DNA of 9,197 bases from a candidate division WWE3 bacterium RIFOXYD1_FULL_39_9 (GTDB lineage Bacteria > Patescibacteriota > WWE3 > UBA101185 > UBA10185), in NCBI GenBank assembly GCA_001773295.1, contig MEWG01000015.1:1-9197 (forward strand), given 5' to 3'. This document shows, piece by piece, positions 5,490-9,197 of this stretch. The position numbers and the translations under genes were made by a program. The notes under the pieces were generated by a model that was not told the DNA's origin, did no database searches, and saw only the letters and a program-made list of their open reading frames with translations. The stretch's first letter is position 1; each line of letters opens with the position of its first letter.

Positions 5490-5966
5490 ATGTTACTCAC
5501 ACCACATACTATGGTCGGTTTAGCTATAGGAGCTTCGATTTCAAACCCCGGTATTGCAGTTCCGCTTTCATTTGTAATGCACTTTATGGGCGATCTGGTC
5601 CCACATTGGGATTTTTATTCTAATACAACTGATGAGCAGAGGCGTGTAGGTTGGCGCCCGATCGCTGTTATGGCCGATCTTGGACTTGGTGTAGCTGTAG
5701 GGATGTTTTTTACCTTATACGCACTGTGGGTTGTGGGAAATACTTCTCTGGCATTAAATATGTTTCTGTGTGGAGTGGCAGCAGTATTGCCGGATGCGCT
5801 AGCGGCACCTCTTATGTTTACACAAAAGCCAAATATTATTTCTGTTGTGATTGGAAAAATTCAATCGAGATTGCAATTTCAGGCTCCTATCTTTTGGGGG
5901 CTGTTAACTCAGGTTCTTATAACTGTTTTTGCTTTTTTAGTGATCTCAAATTCATTAACACAATAA
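5490..5966 (+). CDS. Small membrane protein with hydrolase-like His/Asp motif
   Basis: A 158-residue membrane protein with about four helices. The N-terminus carries a conserved-looking pattern: MLLTPHT (H6), then FVMHFMGDLVPHWDF (H31, D35, H39, D41), with D63 and D102 further on near the membrane faces. This resembles the YdjM-like putative membrane-bound metal-dependent hydrolases (SHLLLD..PHWD type), but I am not sure of the family. Substrate unknown; a lipid or lipid-linked substrate would suit the membrane position. ATG 5490 has no SD; AT-rich boxes (TATAGT 5472-5477, TATTCT 5477-5482) lie just upstream. The last 50 bases, including the end of the final helix, overlap the 3' end of the convergent GT4 gene. 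Confidence 0.75.
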   Translation: MLLTPHTMVGLAIGASISNPGIAVPLSFVMHFMGDLVPHWDFYSNTTDEQRRVGWRPIAVMADLGLGVAVGMFFTLYALWVVGNTSLALNMFLCGVAAVLPDALAAPLMFTQKPNIISVVIGKIQSRLQFQAPIFWGLLTQVLITVFAFLVISNSLTQ

Positions 5967-7416
5967 AAAAAGCTACTATTCCGCCAAGCGTTAAGAGGAC
6001 TTGTACAACATATTTCTCTGACGAAATTAAGCCAATTACTCCAAATGCCGCCGTGGTCGTCCAATAAAAAAGTGCAATCCTGGGAACACTCCAACCTCTG
6101 TCCAATAAAAGATGGTGCAAATGTCCTCTGTCGCCGGTTAGAGGATTTTTCTTTTGTATTATTCTTCTAATGATAGTGACCGAGGCATCCAGAAACGGAA
6201 TTAGCAAAAAGATTACCGAAGTTATAATTTTGGTTCTAATCAAAATAGAAAGTACTGCCAAAACGAGTCCTGCAGACATCGCACCAAATCCCCACATAAT
6301 ACTAGACGGGAACCAGGTTTTTTTAGTAAAACCAAAAGCTATGCCAGCACTAATTGCGGCTAGAACTGCGACTTGAGTATGTATTGTTTCAAGAGGTGCA
6401 AACCTCAGGGCCAAAATACCTATAAACAAAGACGCAAGTCCGATGATTCCACTGTATTGACCGTCGATACCGTTTGACCATGATAATAAATTAAGCACCC
6501 ATACAATCCAGACCACGGTAATAATATCTGCAATCACCGGTATGATGTGATTACCAAATTTAACAGTAAGATTAAGCAGATCAAAGGTTCCTCCGGCAAT
6601 AGGGTTGCTTACAAAACCAATTTGAATACCGGATAAAACGACAACTGAAACTCCACAAAACAATAAAAATAATCTTAAAAAGGGATTTTCCAAAATCCTA
6701 AATACCGAACGTTGGTGAGTGTTTTGATAATCGTCAACGATTCCTAAAATACCGAGCATAAAAATTGCGATATAAAATCCGATCAAGTGTTTTGGAAATC
6801 CAATAAAAATAATTGCCAATAACAAAAATAAAATCGCATACACAAACCCCGCACCGCGCACCGAAGGTTTTGTTAAAATCATTGCCGGATGCGTATGCAA
6901 CCCGGGATTTGTAACTAAACCTCTTTCTTTAGCAAATTCAATAAATTGGGGAATAACAAAATAGGCCAGACTAAATGCTAACGCAAACGGCAAGGCAAGC
7001 CCTAGCAAAGCCGGATTAATTAGCGGCTCAAAAGGAGTTGAAGAAGTAACAATAATTCTGACAAGCGAGTACGTTAAAAATAAAACCGAAAATGTTGCAA
7101 AAATACCTACAACTTCCGAAGAGTATCTAATGTAATATCTGCCAAGCAAATAATTAAGTACCGCACCGGCAATAAGCACAACTGCAGAAATTAACGGCAA
7201 TAAATAAATTGCATTTGCCGGTGCGAGTTGAGCATCTCCCCAAGGCATCACGTACCAAAAGGGTATTGAAGAATTCAAATATTTATAGCGCAATCCGATA
7301 TAAATTATTTGGAATAAAATTAAAACAATATTTAGTAATACAAAAGAGAACGCTCTGGTTTGAACATGAAACTTAGAAAGGTAGTTATTTTTAAGAAATT
7401 TTTTAATAAGGTTCAT
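5917..7416 (-). CDS. GT4 polyprenyl-phosphate sugar-1-phosphate transferase (WecA/TagO/MraY superfamily)
   Basis: A 499-residue polytopic enzyme that should transfer a sugar-1-phosphate from a UDP-sugar to polyprenyl phosphate on the cytoplasmic face, the first step of a lipid-linked glycan. Core motifs: LGIVDDY with D228-D229, SNGIDGQ with N315 and D318, D410 in IPFLDASVTIIRR, and the WecA-type HLHH at 432-435 within GDRGHLHHLLLDRGWS. The His-rich motif favours WecA/TagO over MraY. The core begins near residue 138; before it is an extra segment with three helices (about 23-42, 69-92, 102-123), absent from typical family members of about 350 residues. The start lies 7 bases after the GT2 stop, so the two are one operon. 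Its 3' end overlaps the convergent membrane gene. Confidence 0.9.
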   Translation of the reverse strand: MNLIKKFLKNNYLSKFHVQTRAFSFVLLNIVLILFQIIYIGLRYKYLNSSIPFWYVMPWGDAQLAPANAIYLLPLISAVVLIAGAVLNYLLGRYYIRYSSEVVGIFATFSVLFLTYSLVRIIVTSSTPFEPLINPALLGLALPFALAFSLAYFVIPQFIEFAKERGLVTNPGLHTHPAMILTKPSVRGAGFVYAILFLLLAIIFIGFPKHLIGFYIAIFMLGILGIVDDYQNTHQRSVFRILENPFLRLFLLFCGVSVVVLSGIQIGFVSNPIAGGTFDLLNLTVKFGNHIIPVIADIITVVWIVWVLNLLSWSNGIDGQYSGIIGLASLFIGILALRFAPLETIHTQVAVLAAISAGIAFGFTKKTWFPSSIMWGFGAMSAGLVLAVLSILIRTKIITSVIFLLIPFLDASVTIIRRIIQKKNPLTGDRGHLHHLLLDRGWSVPRIALFYWTTTAAFGVIGLISSEKYVVQVLLTLGGIVAFFIVLMNLRSLKKQKQL

Positions 7417-7423
7417 AAGATTC

Positions 7424-8968
7424 TCATCTGACTTTGGGGGTATGGTACAAATCTTTTAGTTTCTTTCCAAACATCATCCTAGTTTGCGCCTCAATCCACG
7501 GGAAGAATGAAAATGTCAGCAAGTTTAAAATAATAAGCGGACCCTCGAGTAAAACCAAAAATCTTCTCCACAACGACCAGTTTTTAGGAATTGGCTTTGT
7601 AAATTTGTGTCTAAAATATGTTCCGGGAATCAGAAAGATCAAGGTAATTGTTAAAATAATGCTCATTAGATTTGGGAGGCTGTATGCGAAATTAGATTGC
7701 TTGACGTAGGGATTTACCAACGTAACCATTCCGAAACCAAACGTAATCAAGAAAACAATATTGATTAGGATTACTCTTTTTTCAATGTGTTTAATTACCC
7801 ACTTTATCTTTTTGGTGGTAGCAATTTTGTCGTTTTTCAAAAATTCTTTTACTGAAAGCGGAAAGTCTATTGCTCCCCAACCCCATCTTAAAAGTTGCCT
7901 GTACAAACGAATGTGTGAATCGACAAAGTTTTTTCCTTCAACCGCATCTGCTGAGTAAGGGATGTAGTGAGGAACTCCGTCAAAATTTCCGTTACGTGCA
8001 AAAAACGCTCTCCAATAAAAAATGGTGTCGTCCACTCCCAAGGTCACGTCCCAAAAATCTGCGTCAATTAATGTCTGTAAAGAAGATGAGTAGGATGAAA
8101 AAGTATCTTTAAATTCTCTGTTAGAAACCGACCAGTCGGACAGGCTGCCTAATGTAACTGCATTTGCTTCTATTCTCATCATTGCTGGAACACGCCACAA
8201 ATTATTGTTAAACAAATGCACTGCGGTAGAAAAATAATGATAGTCTCTATTGTCTGTTGTTAAATACAAATGAGTTAAACGTGCGATATATTGTTCATTT
8301 AATACGTGGTCGGCATCGATTGTACTAAAAATATAATTTCTCAAGTTTTCGCCGCTGTTTCTCAACTCATCTACTGCATGTCTCGCGCCCCAAGTCCTGT
8401 TTGCTGCCGCTGCGCCAATTGCCTCCCCCGGTATTCCTGATGGGTGAACATAATGCATAACTTTATAAAATTTCTTACCTGATTCGCCGATAATTTTGTA
8501 AATATTCTCTACAACAACCTGAGAGTATTTTTCTTCTACGGCAAAAACCAACGCCACCTGCTCAGTAGGAAATGTCTGATTAAAAAGACTTCCCAAAGTA
8601 TCGCGCAGAACACCTTCCGGTTCGCTGTAAACCGGAATCAAAAATACATGTCTAAGACTGGATAAATCGGGCGGAAGTGTAGGTTTATCGGGAAGTTCCG
8701 CAAAATCAAGTTTGTTGCACTCATCGAGCCAATTAGTCTTCATTTCTCTCATGTAGTGTCTGTACCCTGCATACATTCCCAAAGTATGTCTAAATGCCAT
8801 AAATGACCAATAAACGGTAAAGAAAGTTAGAAGGTACACAATTGCCGGCGGATACAAAACACCGAGCCAAATCGGCGAGCTTAAAAGAGCCCAGGTTAAA
8901 GAGCCTAGTGACAGCTCTAAGAAGCGGTGTACCTGGCGGTCATATTTAATTACAAATCTTGCGAGCAT
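7424..8968 (-). CDS. Membrane-bound family 2 glycosyltransferase (GT2)
   Basis: A 514-residue integral membrane glycosyltransferase. An N-terminal hydrophobic region (about 26-58) precedes a GT-A catalytic domain (about 105-370): IPVYSEPE at 111-118, the metal-binding DxD as STIDADHV (D218, D220), catalytic-base region GVDDTIF (D313, D314), and RQLLRW at 357-362, matching the QxxRW motif of processive enzymes such as cellulose and hyaluronan synthases. Three or four helices follow (about 398-418, 432-450, 470-490). It probably makes or extends a polysaccharide at the membrane; sugar and product are unknown. It is followed after 7 bases by the GT4 gene and preceded by a TatD-like gene 22 bases away. 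No SD is visible before ATG 8968. Confidence 0.9.
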   Translation of the reverse strand: MLARFVIKYDRQVHRFLELSLGSLTWALLSSPIWLGVLYPPAIVYLLTFFTVYWSFMAFRHTLGMYAGYRHYMREMKTNWLDECNKLDFAELPDKPTLPPDLSSLRHVFLIPVYSEPEGVLRDTLGSLFNQTFPTEQVALVFAVEEKYSQVVVENIYKIIGESGKKFYKVMHYVHPSGIPGEAIGAAAANRTWGARHAVDELRNSGENLRNYIFSTIDADHVLNEQYIARLTHLYLTTDNRDYHYFSTAVHLFNNNLWRVPAMMRIEANAVTLGSLSDWSVSNREFKDTFSSYSSSLQTLIDADFWDVTLGVDDTIFYWRAFFARNGNFDGVPHYIPYSADAVEGKNFVDSHIRLYRQLLRWGWGAIDFPLSVKEFLKNDKIATTKKIKWVIKHIEKRVILINIVFLITFGFGMVTLVNPYVKQSNFAYSLPNLMSIILTITLIFLIPGTYFRHKFTKPIPKNWSLWRRFLVLLEGPLIILNLLTFSFFPWIEAQTRMMFGKKLKDLYHTPKVR

Positions 8969-8976
8969 ATTATTAG

Positions 8977-8982
8977 TTTATA
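8977..8982 (-). promoter_or_regulatory. Possible -10 box before the GT2 gene
   Basis: TATAAA on the minus strand lies eight bases before the GT2 ATG, with no recognisable -35. Transcription from it would give a nearly leaderless mRNA, as proposed for the ligase-like gene. The gene could equally be cotranscribed with the TatD-like gene, so this is weak. Confidence 0.25.
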
Positions 8983-8990
8983 TTAAATTA

Positions 8991-9197
8991 CTAGTTAATA
9001 CCGAACAGTTTGCAGGTGTTACTATAGGACAATTCGCAGGCCTTTTCAAATGAGATGCCTTTAACCTCAGCTATCTTTCGTGCAGCATATACAACGTTCT
9101 TGGGCTCATTTACTGTCCCTCTCATGGATTGAGGCGGCAGATAAGGAGCATCGGTTTCCACTAAAAACTTGTCGTCCGGTACCTGTTTGATCGTCTC
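8991..9197 (-). CDS. tatD: TatD family metal-dependent deoxyribonuclease, C-terminal part (runs off right edge)
   Basis: The last 68 codons and stop of a gene entering from the right edge. The translation contains FLVETDAPYLPPQ (visible residues 11-23), the family's C-terminal metal-binding Asp within the ETDAPYL motif, then MRGTVNEPKNVVYAARKIAE and a helix ending NTCKLFGIN, the usual TatD end (family: N..RLF). TatD enzymes are TIM-barrel metal-dependent 3'-5' DNases (YcfH/TatD/YjjV type). The gene ends 22 bases before the GT2 start and may share its transcript, though no functional link to glycan synthesis is evident. Confidence 0.93.
   Translation of the reverse strand, partial: ETIKQVPDDKFLVETDAPYLPPQSMRGTVNEPKNVVYAARKIAEVKGISFEKACELSYSNTCKLFGIN

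Noticed and set aside
5651..6067. Plus-strand reading frame of 138 codons
   Set aside because: It is a shifted frame within the hydrolase-like gene running antisense into the GT4 gene; composition is not protein-like.
1..9197. TGA recoded to glycine, as in some CPR lineages
   Set aside because: TGA ends the ligase-like, GT2 and 191-residue membrane genes at natural protein ends, two of them in ATGA overlaps, so the standard bacterial code holds.
1..9197. tRNA, rRNA or CRISPR array
   Set aside because: No cloverleaf, rRNA-like stretch or regularly spaced repeat series was found on either strand by eye.

Overview
The window looks like a chromosomal piece of a Candidate Phyla Radiation (Patescibacteria, perhaps Microgenomates) bacterium. 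This is inferred from AT-rich DNA, tightly packed genes, several starts without a Shine-Dalgarno (SD) site, TGA used as an ordinary stop, and cell-envelope enzymes of types common in that group. No taxonomic marker is complete, so the assignment is tentative.

Layout. On the minus strand at the left edge, an O-antigen ligase-like polymerase (268-1566) overlaps by ATGA a cut-off TPR-like membrane-anchored protein (1-271). A compact divergent control region (about 1567-1629) separates them from a plus-strand pair of small, unrecognised membrane proteins (1630-2205 and 2202-2456). That pair converges, with a 2-base gap, on a UbiA-family decaprenyl-phosphate phosphoribosyltransferase-like gene (2459-3406, minus). 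Next comes an anomalous 1.2-kb block, about 3454-4640. It holds three short orphan genes with textbook SD sites, a near-consensus sigma70 promoter, visibly higher GC and an elaborate inverted-repeat structure at its left edge. Beyond it lie an orphan OmpR-type response regulator (4706-5371, minus) with a strong terminator hairpin, a small membrane protein with a hydrolase-like His/Asp pattern (5490-5966, plus), and a minus-strand row TatD-like nuclease (partial, right edge) -> GT2 glycosyltransferase (7424-8968) -> GT4 polyprenyl-phosphate sugar-1-phosphate transferase (5917-7416). The GT4 gene and the plus-strand membrane gene overlap tail to tail by 50 bases.

How the genes fit together. The GT4 enzyme would start a lipid-linked glycan, the GT2 enzyme would extend it or another polymer, the UbiA enzyme would make a polyprenyl-phosphate pentose donor precursor, and the ligase-like protein would polymerise or transfer the glycan outside the membrane. 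The host part is therefore mainly a surface-polysaccharide neighbourhood. The block at 3454-4640 does not fit that theme and is the best candidate for horizontally acquired, undescribed material.
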